Positions 43,397 through 53,790 are shown, counted from the first letter of the stretch. The stretch is 64,000 bases of DNA from Pontibacter flavimaris (GCF_001907195.1 NZ_LVWA01000009.1:124001-188000); one strand, 5' to 3'. The notes: generated from the sequence alone by a model not told the origin. A program made the numbers and translations.

Positions 43397-44254
43397 ATGG
43401 CCTACATTCCTGAATCAGAACTAATCATCAACCCCAACGGCACGGTATATCACCTCAACCTGCTGCCCGAGCATATTTCAGATACCATCATTACCCTAGG
43501 CGACCCGGAGCGGGTGGCCAAAGTGAGCAGGTATTTTGATGAAATAGAGGTAGAGGTAGCCAAGCGCGAGTTTATCACCCACACCGGTTACTACAAGGGC
43601 AAGCGCCTGACGGTAATCTCCACGGGTATTGGCACCGATAACATCGACATCCTGATGAACGAGTTGGACGCGCTGGTGAACATCGACTTCCGTAGCCGCG
43701 AGGTAAATGAGGAGAAGATCAAGCTAAGCATCGTGCGCATCGGCACCTCCGGCTCGCTGCAGGAAACAGTGCCGCTGGGCAGCCACCTGGCCTCGCACAC
43801 AAGTATAGGCCTGGACACACTGATGGCGTTTTACCCGCTGGAGCAGACGGGGGAGGAACAAAGTATAACTGCCAAGCTGCAGCAGGAACTGGCGCTGGGT
43901 TTCCGGCCATACTGCGTTTCCGGTTCGCAAAGCCTTATCCAAAAAATTGCTTTTGACATGGTGCCGGGGAACACGCTGACCTGCCCGGGCTTTTACGCGC
44001 CGCAAGGCCGCGTGCTGCGCGGCGGCTTGCGGAACGAGCAGTTGCTGCAGACCTACCACAACTTCCGCCACAACGGTTACATGCTCACCAACTTTGAAAT
44101 GGAAACAGCGGGATACTACAGCATGGGGCGCATTCTGGGCCACGAGATGCTGTCGCTGAACGCCATTGTGGCCAACCGCATCACGCAGCAATTTGCCGAT
44201 AACGCCGAGCAGGTAATTGATGACCTGATCGTGAAGGTGCTGGATCGTATCTAA
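43397..44254 (+). CDS. nucleoside phosphorylase (uridine/purine nucleoside type)
   Basis: A 285-residue enzyme of the PNP/UDP phosphorylase family. Phosphate-binding sites are visible as ITLGDPERVAKV and RIGTSGSLQETVPLGSH, and the ribose/base region as NFEMETAGYYSMG. It salvages nucleosides by phosphorolysis; whether uridine or purines is not clear. The upstream ATG at 43370 is also in frame but lies in the inverted repeat; the ATG at 43397 begins at the family start AYIPESELIINP. Confidence 0.88.
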   Translation: MAYIPESELIINPNGTVYHLNLLPEHISDTIITLGDPERVAKVSRYFDEIEVEVAKREFITHTGYYKGKRLTVISTGIGTDNIDILMNELDALVNIDFRSREVNEEKIKLSIVRIGTSGSLQETVPLGSHLASHTSIGLDTLMAFYPLEQTGEEQSITAKLQQELALGFRPYCVSGSQSLIQKIAFDMVPGNTLTCPGFYAPQGRVLRGGLRNEQLLQTYHNFRHNGYMLTNFEMETAGYYSMGRILGHEMLSLNAIVANRITQQFADNAEQVIDDLIVKVLDRI

Positions 44255-44278
44255 ATCCAGCATCCGCCTAAAGCAAAA

Positions 44279-44310
44279 ACAGCTTGCTCAGGTTCGCTGG
44301 GCAAGCTGTT
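44279..44310. terminator. Bidirectional hairpin after the nucleoside phosphorylase
   Basis: ACAGCTTGC (44279-44287) pairs with GCAAGCTGT (44301-44309). A-rich sequence on the left and a broken T-tract on the right allow it to serve both the phosphorylase and the convergent small gene ending at 44363. Confidence 0.65.
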
Positions 44311-44362
44311 ATACTTTATACTTACAGGAAAGTATAAAGGGCGACGGTTTGGGTCTCATGGC

Positions 44363-44662
44363 TTAGCAGTAATTAATCTCCAGAATAGAACGCAGCGGCA
44401 GAAACATTCCTGACTTCAGCAGGACAAAGTCCTTGTCCAGGCCCCATAGCGCGGCCTCCACGCGCTTTACCTCACCGGAGGCAGTCTTGAACGTGATCAT
44501 GGACTTGTTGCGGAACGTGTTGCTCAGGATGGTGGCACGGTTGGCGGCGTAATAGCGGCGGCTTTTCGCATCCGGGTCCTGCAGCACATCGCGCTTGCCG
44601 AAGGTAAGGTTGGGAATTCTCTCTTTGCTGATAAGTTGTGTGTCTTTCTTTTGATCTTGCAT
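44363..44662 (-). CDS. small protein, paralogue A of a tandem pair
   Basis: A 99-residue cytoplasmic protein of unknown family. Its features are ISKERIPNLTFGKRDVLQDP, NRATILSNTFRNKSMITFKT, RVEAALWGLDKDFVLLKSGM and LPLRSILEINYC. It aligns along its whole length with the next gene, 99 residues, sharing the ExIPxLxFGxxDVLxDP opening, the NRAT.LxN.xRxK pattern and the GxxxPxxSIxxIxx ending. A recent duplication is likely. No enzyme motif or membrane helix is seen. Confidence 0.75.
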   Translation of the reverse strand: MQDQKKDTQLISKERIPNLTFGKRDVLQDPDAKSRRYYAANRATILSNTFRNKSMITFKTASGEVKRVEAALWGLDKDFVLLKSGMFLPLRSILEINYC

Positions 44663-44741
44663 AGTATACTTAGTTGGTTCGGCATATATAGTGCAGATAC
44701 CGTGCCGGAATATTGTTTAAACACTATTATGGGCCGGCTAT

Positions 44742-44769
44742 AAAAAAAGCAAGTATGAATCATACTTGC
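44742..44769 (-). terminator. Rho-independent terminator built from the AAGTATG word
   Basis: On the minus strand the stem GCAAGTATGA / TCATACTTGC is followed by seven T, directly after the paralogue B gene. Both arms are copies of the window-wide AAGTATG word in inverse orientation. Confidence 0.85.
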
Positions 44770-44794
44770 CTGGTGTAATAGGGGAGCGGGTAGT

Positions 44795-45094
44795 CTAGAA
44801 GAACTCTATGCCAACAATAGAGGTAACCGGGATAGCGCATCCGGCCTTTAGGGTCATAAACCTGTCGTCCACGGCCCAAACGGTGGTGTCCACGCGGTGC
44901 AGCTCTCCATCGTCTGTCTGGAAGGTGATCTCGACCTTGCCCCGGTACACATTACCAAGGGAGGTGGCGCGGTTCAGGTCCCACATGCGCTTCTTGCGGT
45001 TCTCGGGGTCTGTAAGTACGTCATTGCGCCCGAAACGGAGGGAGGGAATCTGCTCCTTCTCTAGCATCGGGATGGTGTTTACATAAGTTTCCAT
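44795..45094 (-). CDS. small protein, paralogue B of a tandem pair
   Basis: A 99-residue protein paralogous to the preceding one (EKEQIPSLRFGRNDVLTDPE, NRATSLGNVYRGKVEITFQT, GELHRVDTTVWAVDDRFMTL, PVTSIVGIEFF). The two differ most in the first ten and middle residues. It has its own terminator (44742-44769) made from inverted AAGTATG words, so the pair need not share a transcript. Possibly a beta-rich small domain; no function is assigned. Confidence 0.75.
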   Translation of the reverse strand: METYVNTIPMLEKEQIPSLRFGRNDVLTDPENRKKRMWDLNRATSLGNVYRGKVEITFQTDDGELHRVDTTVWAVDDRFMTLKAGCAIPVTSIVGIEFF

Positions 45095-45176
45095 GGTGCG
45101 GTTAGGTTACGTTAGGATAACCAATATAGGAAACCGCTATGTAAAAAGCAATGTCTTAACGCTGGTTTTAAGGGAG

Positions 45177-46187
45177 CTACAGGTGCTGCAGAAAAGCCAG
45201 CGTGTCCACGCCATCGGCATAATCCCAGACCATGGGACGCTGCGCCTCACCAAACGGGATGCTGCCCTCCATCCAGCCGTGCGCCGTTACCACCACCTGT
45301 GTTTTACCCTTCACCTCGTGCAGCTGGTGGCGCAGGTCCGAAAGGGAGCTGAACGTGTCGTAAAACAGCACCGAGATGGGGGATACTAGGTTCTTGCTCT
45401 GCTGCACCAGCATAAAGCCATTGTCGAAGTGGTGCACGCGGTTCACCAAAAGTATGGATTTGTTGTAGTCGTAGTTGTTCTGGTACTTGTGGTGGTCCAG
45501 GATGTTGGCGCGGTGCTGGTTGGCCTCAAAAAACTTATCAAAAGTATAGCCCTCCGGCACAAACACCTTGGATACGTTACGGCAGCCCAGGCCGTAGTAG
45601 CGGAAAATATCCTCGCCCAACGCTTTCAGGTCGTCAGGCTCCTCGTGGCCGGTCAGCACGCCGATGCTCGTGCGGTTCTTGCGGATGATGTGCGGGCGTT
45701 TGGCGAAGTAGTACTCGAAGTAGCGGGCCGTGTTGTCGGAACCGGTGGCGATGATGGCGTCCGCCTCCTTTAGCAAATCCACGAACTCGATGCGGTTGCC
45801 GAAGGCTGGCTCGATGGCGATGAGCATGGCGGCGATGCGCTTCATCAGCATGTCGTCGCTGGAGCTGAGCTTGCCCAGCAGGAAGTGCCCGCTGATGAGT
45901 ACCGACAGGAAATCGTGGAAACCGACCATGGGGATATTGCCCGCCATCACCACGCCAACCTTTTTGGGTGTAACCTGTTTGAGGTGGTAAGGGTAAAGCC
46001 ACTCACGCAGGTATTGCTCCTGCAGCATGGTGATAACGCCATTCAGAGCGCTGGATACGTTCTCTTCCGTAAACCAGGTGTTACGCGAGGCCGCCGCGAA
46101 GGCCCAGGCCTGGCGCTCTTCCGGGGTTAGGTTCTGCAGCTGCTTCCCCAGTTCTACAAAGGCTTCTATCCTGTGCTCTAATGTCAT
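45177..46187 (-). CDS. LuxC-like acyl-CoA reductase
   Basis: A 336-residue protein of the acyl-CoA reductase (LuxC-type) family. The NAD-binding part has VGVVMAGNIPMVGFHDFL, and LLKEADAIIATGSDNTARY follows. The catalytic cysteine is in RYYGLGCRNVSKVFVPEGY (about residue 203), followed by HHFDNGFMLVQQSKNLVSPI. It would reduce fatty acyl-CoA to aldehyde with NADPH. No luciferase or LuxE is present. It diverges from a ferredoxin, an arrangement I recall as common in Bacteroidota. Confidence 0.87.
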   Translation of the reverse strand: MTLEHRIEAFVELGKQLQNLTPEERQAWAFAAASRNTWFTEENVSSALNGVITMLQEQYLREWLYPYHLKQVTPKKVGVVMAGNIPMVGFHDFLSVLISGHFLLGKLSSSDDMLMKRIAAMLIAIEPAFGNRIEFVDLLKEADAIIATGSDNTARYFEYYFAKRPHIIRKNRTSIGVLTGHEEPDDLKALGEDIFRYYGLGCRNVSKVFVPEGYTFDKFFEANQHRANILDHHKYQNNYDYNKSILLVNRVHHFDNGFMLVQQSKNLVSPISVLFYDTFSSLSDLRHQLHEVKGKTQVVVTAHGWMEGSIPFGEAQRPMVWDYADGVDTLAFLQHL

Positions 46188-46215
46188 GGCAAATTGCGTG
46201 GCTTGTAAAAAATAA

Positions 46216-46653
<438 letters not shown>

Positions 46654-46676
46654 GTATACAGCATCAGCAAAGTATA

Positions 46677-46706
46677 AAACCTGTCTGTAAAGGGCAGGTT
46701 TTTTTG
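46677..46706 (+). terminator. Rho-independent terminator of the ferredoxin
   Basis: AAACCTG (46677-46683) pairs with CAGGTTT (46695-46701), followed by T. Confidence 0.85.
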
Positions 46707-46733
46707 TTTAAGCCGGCAACAAAGTATAAACCT

Positions 46734-47306
46734 ATGGAAGGAGCGACACACGAAGGCAAGACCTTTGACAAGGTCATTTACCCCAACAAGCCCATCAGGA
46801 ACCGGGAGTTTGAGCGGTGCACGTTCCGCAACTGTGACTTCTCGGGCAGCGATTTCTCGCAGAACCGCTTTACCGACTGCACCTTTATCGGCTGCAACCT
46901 GGCCCTGCTCAAACTAAACAGCTGCACGCTCAACAACGTGGTTTTCAGGGAGTGCAAGCTGACAGGCGTGAACTTCAGCGCGTGCGAGGAAGTGCTGTTC
47001 ACGGTGCAGTTTGAGCGTTGCCTGCTCGATTACGCCTCCTTTGTGAACCGCAAAATGCCCAGGACGCAGTTCATCCATACTTCCCTGAAAGGGGCGGACC
47101 TTTCCAACGCCAACTTATCCAGCGCTGTTTTCAGTGATGCCGACCTGGAGAGAGCCGTCTTCAGCTACACCAATCTCACCGGAGCCGACTTCTCCACGGC
47201 CTTTAACTTTGAGATAGACCCGGAGCTGAACACGATCAAAAAGGCGAAGTTCTCCAGCTATGGACTGCAAGGGCTGCTCACCAAGTATAAACTGCAGATC
47301 GTGTGA
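46734..47306 (+). CDS. pentapeptide-repeat protein
   Basis: A 190-residue protein built mostly of A(D/N)LXX-type repeats forming a right-handed beta-helix: CTFRNCDFSGSDFSQNRFTD, CTFIGCNLALLKLNSCTLNN and GADLSNANLSSAVFSDADLE. Such proteins range from gyrase-protecting Qnr-like to unknown; no Qnr loops are identifiable. The ATG at 46734 is taken as start; the frame is open upstream through the ferredoxin gene. Confidence 0.85.
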   Translation: MEGATHEGKTFDKVIYPNKPIRNREFERCTFRNCDFSGSDFSQNRFTDCTFIGCNLALLKLNSCTLNNVVFRECKLTGVNFSACEEVLFTVQFERCLLDYASFVNRKMPRTQFIHTSLKGADLSNANLSSAVFSDADLERAVFSYTNLTGADFSTAFNFEIDPELNTIKKAKFSSYGLQGLLTKYKLQIV

Positions 47307-47443
47307 CGCCAGGTTATACTTGCCTCAGGTTTTTCCGGCCTGGCCTGTTCCCATGGTAACAATCAGCCACCAACCCTCAACAATTAAAGGGAAATTCCCT
47401 AATTTTGCCTATTAGCCTAAACAGCAGCCAAACAAAGTATACG

Positions 47444-50074
47444 ATGTCGATTTCAACGAAATATAACCCCAGGGAAGTAGAGAAGAAGTGGTACGACAGC
47501 TGGATGGAGCGCGGCTTCTTCCACTCCGAGCCAAACCCCCACAAGGAGCCTTACACCATCGTGATCCCACCGCCAAACGTAACCGGCGTGCTGCACATGG
47601 GCCACATGCTCAATAACACGATTCAGGATGTGCTCATTCGCCGGGCGCGCATGCAGGGCAAAGAGGCTTGCTGGGTGCCGGGCACTGACCATGCTTCCAT
47701 TGCCACGGAGGCAAAAGTAGTGGCCATGCTCAAGGAAAAAGGCATCAACAAGAGCGACCTGACGCGTGAGGAGTTTCTGACCTATGCCTGGGAGTGGAAA
47801 GAGAAGTATGGCGGCATCATCCTGGAGCAGCTCAAGAAACTGGGCGCCTCCTGCGACTGGGACCGTACCCGCTTCACGATGGAAGAAGACCTTTCTGCTG
47901 CCGTGATCGAAGTGTTTGTGGACCTGTACCGCAAAGGCCAGATTTACCGCGGCGTGCGCATGGTCAACTGGGACCCGCAGGGCCAGACCGCCCTCTCCGA
48001 CGAAGAGGTGATCCCGAAAGATACGATGGCCAAAATGTACCACCTCAAGTATGAGGTAGTATCAGACAAGGCCGAAAAAACATACCTGACCGTGGCGACC
48101 TCAAGGCCGGAGACCATCATGGCCGACGTGGCCGTGGCCGTGAACCCGAACGACGAGCGCTACACCCACCTACACGGCAAGAGCGTGCGCATTCCGTTGC
48201 TGGGCAAGGTGATTCCGGTGATCCTGGATGAATACGTAAGTATAGAATTCGGTACGGGCGCGCTGAAAGTAACGCCCGCCCACGACCTGAACGACTACGA
48301 ACTGGGCCAGAAGCACCGCCTGCCCACCATCGACATCCTCCACAACGACGGCACTCTGAACGAGCAGGCGCAGCTGTACGTAGGTCAGGATCGTTTTGCT
48401 GCCCGCCGCAACATCGTAAAAGATCTGCAGGAAGCCGGCTTGCTGGTGAAAATCGAAGAGTATGCCTCTGTACTGCAGACATCCGAGCGTACGGGTGCCG
48501 TGATTGAGCCGCGCCTGTCGATGCAGTGGTGGTGCAAGATGGACAAGATGGCCCAGCCCGCACTGGAGGCCGTGATGAACGATGAGATCCGCCTGCACCC
48601 GCCCAAGTTCAAGAACATGTACCGCTCCTGGATGGAGAACGTGCACGACTGGTGCATTTCGCGCCAGCTGTGGTGGGGGCAGCAGATCCCGGCCTACTAC
48701 CTGCCAGACGGTTCTTTTGTAGTGGCTACCACCGCCGAAGAAGCACTGAAACTGGCCCGCAAAGAGAGCGGCAACGATAACCTGCAGCTAGCAGACCTGC
48801 GCCAGGACGAAGACGTGCTGGATACCTGGTTCTCTTCCTGGCTGTGGCCGATCTCGGTGTTCGATGGCTTCAAAGACCCGGACAACAAAGACATCCTGTA
48901 CTATTACCCGACCAACGATTTGGTAACGGCCCCGGAGATTTTGTTCTTCTGGGTGGCCCGCATGATCATGGCAGGCTACGAATTCCGCAACGAGCTGCCG
49001 TTCCGCAACGTGTACCTGACCGGCATCGTGCGTGATGCACAGGGCCGCAAGATGTCCAAATCGCTGGGTAACTCCCCGGATCCGCTCGACCTGATCGACC
49101 AGTACGGTGCCGACGGTGTGCGCGCCGGTATGCTGTTCAGCTCGCCGGCTGGCAACGATTTGCTCTTCGACGAGAAACTGGTGGAGCAGGGCCGTAACTT
49201 CTCGAACAAGATCTGGAACGCCTTCCGCCTGATAAAAGGATGGGAAGTGGACGAGAGCCTGCCGTTCCCGAATGAGGTGGCCGTGAAGTGGTTTGAGTCG
49301 CGCTTTAACGAGGCCTTTGTGCAGATCGAGGACCACTTCAGCAAGTTCCGTATCTCGGATGCGTTGCTGGCGGTGTACAAACTGGTATGGGATGATTTCT
49401 GCTCCAACTACCTGGAGATGATCAAGCCGGCCTACCAGCAGCCGATCGATAAGCAGACGCTGGAGGCGACAACGGCCATCCTGGAGAAAGTACTGAAGGT
49501 GCTGCATCCGTTTATGCCATTCATCACCGAGGAGATCTGGCACGAGCTGCGGGAGCGCAAGCCGAAGGAATACCTGATCGTGGCACCCTGGCCGAAAAAG
49601 GAGAAGTTCGATAAGGGCATCATCGAGAAAATGGAGAACGTGCTGAACGTGATCGGGTCTGTCCGCAACATCCGCAACTCCAAAAACATCGCCAATACCA
49701 AGCAGCTCGACCTGTACATCAAGGTGATGAACAGTGATAACTATGAGCCGTTCTACAGCATCTTAAGCAAATTGGCCAACCTCGGCGAGATCAAGTTTGT
49801 GCAGGAAAATGTAGAAGGGGCCATCAGCTTTATCGTGGCTGGCGATGAGTTCTTCATCCCGATGGAAGGCAACATTGATGTGGAGGCCGAGCGCGAGCGC
49901 CTGACCAAGGAGCTGGAGTATACCAAAGGCTTCCTGACATCGGTGGATAAAAAGCTGAGCAACGAGCGTTTCGTGAGCGGGGCTCCGGAGGCAGTCATTG
50001 CCAACGAGCGCAAGAAAAAGGCCGACGCGGAGGCCAAGATCCATGCTATTGAGCAGAGCCTGGCGGCGCTGTAA
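47444..50074 (+). CDS. valS: valyl-tRNA synthetase
   Basis: An 876-residue class I synthetase charging tRNA-Val. The HIGH motif is [15 protein letters not shown] near residue 45, the KMSKS motif appears as [20 protein letters not shown] (about 540). The editing (CP1) domain lies between, and the C-terminal coiled coil ([20 protein letters not shown]) is intact. The ATG at 47444 begins the family start [27 protein letters not shown] (47400-47407) could be the -7 box. A terminator follows. Confidence 0.97.
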   Translation: MSISTKYNPREVEKKWYDSWMERGFFHSEPNPHKEPYTIVIPPPNVTGVLHMGHMLNNTIQDVLIRRARMQGKEACWVPGTDHASIATEAKVVAMLKEKGINKSDLTREEFLTYAWEWKEKYGGIILEQLKKLGASCDWDRTRFTMEEDLSAAVIEVFVDLYRKGQIYRGVRMVNWDPQGQTALSDEEVIPKDTMAKMYHLKYEVVSDKAEKTYLTVATSRPETIMADVAVAVNPNDERYTHLHGKSVRIPLLGKVIPVILDEYVSIEFGTGALKVTPAHDLNDYELGQKHRLPTIDILHNDGTLNEQAQLYVGQDRFAARRNIVKDLQEAGLLVKIEEYASVLQTSERTGAVIEPRLSMQWWCKMDKMAQPALEAVMNDEIRLHPPKFKNMYRSWMENVHDWCISRQLWWGQQIPAYYLPDGSFVVATTAEEALKLARKESGNDNLQLADLRQDEDVLDTWFSSWLWPISVFDGFKDPDNKDILYYYPTNDLVTAPEILFFWVARMIMAGYEFRNELPFRNVYLTGIVRDAQGRKMSKSLGNSPDPLDLIDQYGADGVRAGMLFSSPAGNDLLFDEKLVEQGRNFSNKIWNAFRLIKGWEVDESLPFPNEVAVKWFESRFNEAFVQIEDHFSKFRISDALLAVYKLVWDDFCSNYLEMIKPAYQQPIDKQTLEATTAILEKVLKVLHPFMPFITEEIWHELRERKPKEYLIVAPWPKKEKFDKGIIEKMENVLNVIGSVRNIRNSKNIANTKQLDLYIKVMNSDNYEPFYSILSKLANLGEIKFVQENVEGAISFIVAGDEFFIPMEGNIDVEAERERLTKELEYTKGFLTSVDKKLSNERFVSGAPEAVIANERKKKADAEAKIHAIEQSLAAL

Positions 50075-50088
50075 CCAGCTCAAAGTAT

Positions 50089-50125
50089 AAAAGCGGCTGC
50101 TCCTCAGAAGGGGCAGCCGCTTTTT
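50089..50125 (+). terminator. Rho-independent terminator of valS
   Basis: AAAGCGGCTGC (50090-50100) pairs with GCAGCCGCTTT (50113-50123), followed by T. Confidence 0.92.
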
Positions 50126-50151
50126 GCTTAAGCCAAAGTATAAGTGTGCTG

Positions 50152-50817
50152 TTACTGAACTGGCCCGGCAGAGATCACCCCTTGTGCTGCTCTTGGTGCT
50201 GGCTTGCGTGCTGTTTTCTTGTAGCTTTCCTCCAGTTCTGAGAAAATGGCCGTCAGGTGCTTTTCAAACCTCTTGGCGTGGCGCAGGCGCTGCCGCTCAT
50301 CGGAGCCGAACATGCCGCCGCTGGTGTATACCCTGTTTACTGCCCCCAGGGAAGGGTGCCCGATGTCGTTGCTCAGGGCCAGGGTAGCCTGTGTTTGGTT
50401 GGTTGGGAAATACCAGAAAGCGAGATAAAAAGGCAGCCCGGCCGAGACCATGGCCACCGGCACCCCGATCAACCCGGCAGCGCTCACGGCCGCACCTGCA
50501 GCACGCTGGCCGGCGTCGGTGTACTGCACATGTTCGATTCGAAGCAGCATGGCATTCTCGTCCTGGCACTCGGTGAGCTTAAAAGCGTGTGGCTGGCTGT
50601 TATACCTGCTCATGTACTCCTCCAGTGTGGTTTCGAACTGCTCCTGAAACTGGGGTGGCACATCCTCTGCAAATACAAGGCAAACGCCCAACGCGTCAAT
50701 TTTTTTACCGTCCTGCAAAGAGAGCCGGGTAGAAGTGCACTGCGCAAAAAGCAGCAGGCAAAGTGGTAGAAGTACGTGCCAGCGCGGCCCGCCTGTTTTT
50801 CTGTAAAGTTGTTTCAT
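50152..50817 (-). CDS. lipoprotein of unknown function with a central glycine/alanine-rich helix
   Basis: A 221-residue exported lipoprotein (lipobox LLFAQC, cysteine about 27). The mature protein has a globular segment with VCLVFAEDVPPQFQEQFETT, a hydrophobic Gly/Ala-rich stretch AGQRAAGAAVSAAGLIGVPV followed by a short second hydrophobic segment, and a helical basic C-terminus. The hydrophobic hairpin suggests membrane association. No family is recognised. It converges on valS. Confidence 0.72.
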   Translation of the reverse strand: MKQLYRKTGGPRWHVLLPLCLLLFAQCTSTRLSLQDGKKIDALGVCLVFAEDVPPQFQEQFETTLEEYMSRYNSQPHAFKLTECQDENAMLLRIEHVQYTDAGQRAAGAAVSAAGLIGVPVAMVSAGLPFYLAFWYFPTNQTQATLALSNDIGHPSLGAVNRVYTSGGMFGSDERQRLRHAKRFEKHLTAIFSELEESYKKTARKPAPRAAQGVISAGPVQ

Positions 50818-50999
50818 AAAAAGGTAGATTTATCGGCGCAAGATAATGATGTAAACCAATAAAATTATATTAGTTGCGTGATACTTTTTGCGTTCCGTGC
50901 CTGGTGCAAAGAGGCATGGAGTGGTGGGGTATATTGCTGGAGGCGGTAAACTGTGCAGGCCCAATACAAAAGTATGGTGGCGTGGCTGCTGGCAGGCTA

Positions 51000-51042
51000 T
51001 AAAAAAACATGCAGCCACCCGGGACGGATGGCTGCATGTTTT
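51000..51042 (-). terminator. Rho-independent terminator of the S8 protease gene
   Basis: On the minus strand the 12-bp stem AACATGCAGCCA / TGGCTGCATGTT is followed by seven T. Confidence 0.92.
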
Positions 51043-51057
51043 GTAGTGATAGCTCTT

Positions 51058-53790
51058 TTATTGTACCAGTATCATCCTATTAGAAGAGACTTTACCGGCA
51101 GCATTAACACGGTAGATGTACGTGCCGGATGGCAGACCACTTCCGTCGAACTTCAGACTGTGGTTGCCCGCAGATTTATCCTCAGTTAGTAGAGTCTGTA
51201 CTTTGTTGCCGAGGACGTCGAACACCTCCACTGTCACATAACCATCTTTCTCCACTGCATAATTAATGGTGGTGGCATGCGTGAAGGGGTTCGGGTAGGA
51301 AAAGCTCTTTTCCCAGAGTGCCTGCTCTGCCTGCAGTGCCGATGTAGCCGAAGTAGAAGCTATGGGCTGTGTGACAGCCTCCCAATTAGTGTGCGTTCTG
51401 GTGACAATCACGGCAAATTCTGCGCGGGTAACGGGCTGTTGCGGCTTAAAGGTGGCGTGCAGTTGCGGCAGCAGATCAAACGGCCCTTGCGTTACCGAAT
51501 AAAAGGCATTGATCAGGCCCATGTCCAGGGCTACACTCACGTAGCCTTCCAGGCCGGCAGGAATATCTTTGGCATCCTCAACCGGAATGGTCTTCCCGTC
51601 TACCGTTACACTAACCTTTTTACCGTTGCGCTTTAAGGCTTCCTCCTGCAGGCCCAGGCTTTGCACCAGCGAGTAGGCTAGCTCCGCACGGTTTACGTTC
51701 CCTTTGGGGTTGAACTTGCCGGAGACAGCTGGCCGCATAACGCCATTATAGCTTTGCATGCGGTCACGCAGGGCGGCTCCTTTGGCGGTGACAGATTCGG
51801 CCAGGAGCAGGTCGTTGCTGCTTACATCCTGAAAGGAGACAGCGCCGTTGGTCGGGAAGTACTGGCGCACTGCCTGCCCCATCAGCAGGTAATCAGCCAG
51901 CTGAATTCTCTTAAGGGTTTCATCCGGCTTATAGCCATTTCCTAAACCATCTGCCAGGCGTGCACTCACTGCCATTTTGATGGAGGCCTCTGCCGGGTGG
52001 CCCACAATATCATTAAGGCCGGTGGTGCCGGTTAGCTGCATACTGGTGATGGAACCCGTGATCGTTTCAGGTAAGGCGATGCCCTGCAGGCCCTCGATCT
52101 TCAGGGTCCAGGTGCCCGGCATGGGGGAAGCTACCGCCATCCCTCTGTCGAAGGTTTGGGCAAAGAGCACCGGAATGCCGGAGCGGTATTCCTGCCCGTC
52201 AGGAGAGAGGAGGATCAGGTTGACCGGGTTGCCCGTTAAACCGGCCACCCCACCCGAGGTTATCTTGGCTTCGAAGCCCGTAGTACCTTCTGCCACTGAA
52301 AACTGCAGCTGGTTGTTTGCCGTCAGCAAGGGGTTGTAGGCGATGGTGAAGTTCTGTACCTCTTTAGAAGTGTTGATGCTGCTGTTGAACTTCCGGTTCA
52401 GGTTCAGGGCGGTGCCGAAAGGAGTGTTTCTGAAAATATGGTCTACGGCGGCATACGCGTTCACATACCCGGCGCCCACTTCCCAGGACTCGCGGTTTGG
52501 CATGTTGGTGGCCGTTTTTCGGAGGATATCCTTTACCTGCGCAGGCGAAAGCGAAGGGTTGGCTTCCAGCATCAGGGCCACAATGCCTGCCACGTGCGGG
52601 GTAGCCATCGAGGTGCCGCTCATGTGGGTGTAGAAGGGCACGTGCGCCGGCTCCAGGTTCTCAATATCCTGCTGTGCAGCCAGAGAGGCCACGGGGCCCA
52701 GTACGCGGGTCGAAACGATGTCTACGCCAGGGGCTACAATAGTGGGTCGGTTCTCGAAGGTCCAGGTTTCGCCGTCTATACTAAAAACGCCCCCTTCTCC
52801 CTTCACGCCTCTGGAGGAGAACTCCGCCAGGCGGCCATACTTGTCGCCGGCGCCCACAGAGATCACCCAGGGGGCAATAGCGTATGGGTTGTGCGTGTCA
52901 GAACCGGGGCCTTCGTTGCCGGCGGCAAACACGGAGACGATGCCGCGGTCATAGGCTTTCTTGGAGGCAATGTTTACCGGGTTGCTTGGATCAAAGTCGC
53001 CGGAGGTGCCCCAGGAGTTGCTGATCACCCGGATGCCGTATTCGTACTGGTGCGTCAGGGCATAGTCGTACCCACCAATCGCATCCAATATAAACAAAGC
53101 GGCGCCCGAGCCATAGCCAATCAGGTGGGCACCCGGCGCAGCACCCTCGTACATGCCGCCGGACTTTGAACCGTTGCCGCCCACGCTACCGGCGCAGTGT
53201 GTACCGTGGCCGGAGTTGGTGTCGGTGTTGGGCACGTTTTCCAGCCATGTTACCGGAAGCATGCTATCCAGGCCATTCAGGTTGGTGGAGCCCATCACGT
53301 TCTGTACCAGGTGTGTCCCAAGTTTGATGTCGTCGTGTGTGCCATCCACGCCGCTGTCGTTGATCATCACACCCACACCCTTGCCCGATACAGGCATGCC
53401 GTTGTTACGGGATGTCATGAGTTTATCGCCTCTTAACCTCTGCACCCCTGTCAGGTTGGTGCCATTGTAGTTGAAGTAGGTGAGCTTTTTATTGAGGTAA
53501 ACTGATTTCACAGCCGGGTTGCTGGCCAGAACTTCTATCTGTGACGCGGTAGCAAGTACACCGGCTATCGGTAATGATTTAAAAGTAACTCCTTTGGTGA
53601 TACCTAAAGAGGTTAACAGGGAGATGTTGGCAGGAGTAGGGGCTGCATTGCCCTGAAAGGTGACCACCACCCCCAGCGAGCCAGTAGTTGTTTGCAGCAG
53701 CTGTTGAAGCTCCTTGTCTAGTGTTGCCTGTGCCGATGCAGAACCCGCCAATAGGACGAGGGCTACAACGAAGGTAATCAGTTGTTTCAT
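51058..53790 (-). CDS. secreted S8 subtilisin-like protease with SLH-like repeats and T9SS sorting domain
   Basis: A 910-residue secreted protease. Signal peptide (1-20) and an I9-like propeptide (about 30-105) precede the catalytic domain with D in VMINDSGVDGTHDD (145), H in NSGHGTHCAGSVGG (195), and S in SGTSMATPHVAGIVALML (about 395). A jelly-roll P-domain-like segment (about 475-610) follows. Then come three segments that look like S-layer homology repeats (GNGYKPDETLKRIQLADYLL; GNVNRAELAYSLVQSLGL; QQPVTRAEFAVIVTRTH). The C-terminus (about 835-910) is a type A T9SS sorting domain opening YPNPFTHATTINYAVEKDG. It is probably attached to the cell surface. Confidence 0.92.
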   Translation of the reverse strand: MKQLITFVVALVLLAGSASAQATLDKELQQLLQTTTGSLGVVVTFQGNAAPTPANISLLTSLGITKGVTFKSLPIAGVLATASQIEVLASNPAVKSVYLNKKLTYFNYNGTNLTGVQRLRGDKLMTSRNNGMPVSGKGVGVMINDSGVDGTHDDIKLGTHLVQNVMGSTNLNGLDSMLPVTWLENVPNTDTNSGHGTHCAGSVGGNGSKSGGMYEGAAPGAHLIGYGSGAALFILDAIGGYDYALTHQYEYGIRVISNSWGTSGDFDPSNPVNIASKKAYDRGIVSVFAAGNEGPGSDTHNPYAIAPWVISVGAGDKYGRLAEFSSRGVKGEGGVFSIDGETWTFENRPTIVAPGVDIVSTRVLGPVASLAAQQDIENLEPAHVPFYTHMSGTSMATPHVAGIVALMLEANPSLSPAQVKDILRKTATNMPNRESWEVGAGYVNAYAAVDHIFRNTPFGTALNLNRKFNSSINTSKEVQNFTIAYNPLLTANNQLQFSVAEGTTGFEAKITSGGVAGLTGNPVNLILLSPDGQEYRSGIPVLFAQTFDRGMAVASPMPGTWTLKIEGLQGIALPETITGSITSMQLTGTTGLNDIVGHPAEASIKMAVSARLADGLGNGYKPDETLKRIQLADYLLMGQAVRQYFPTNGAVSFQDVSSNDLLLAESVTAKGAALRDRMQSYNGVMRPAVSGKFNPKGNVNRAELAYSLVQSLGLQEEALKRNGKKVSVTVDGKTIPVEDAKDIPAGLEGYVSVALDMGLINAFYSVTQGPFDLLPQLHATFKPQQPVTRAEFAVIVTRTHTNWEAVTQPIASTSATSALQAEQALWEKSFSYPNPFTHATTINYAVEKDGYVTVEVFDVLGNKVQTLLTEDKSAGNHSLKFDGSGLPSGTYIYRVNAAGKVSSNRMILVQ

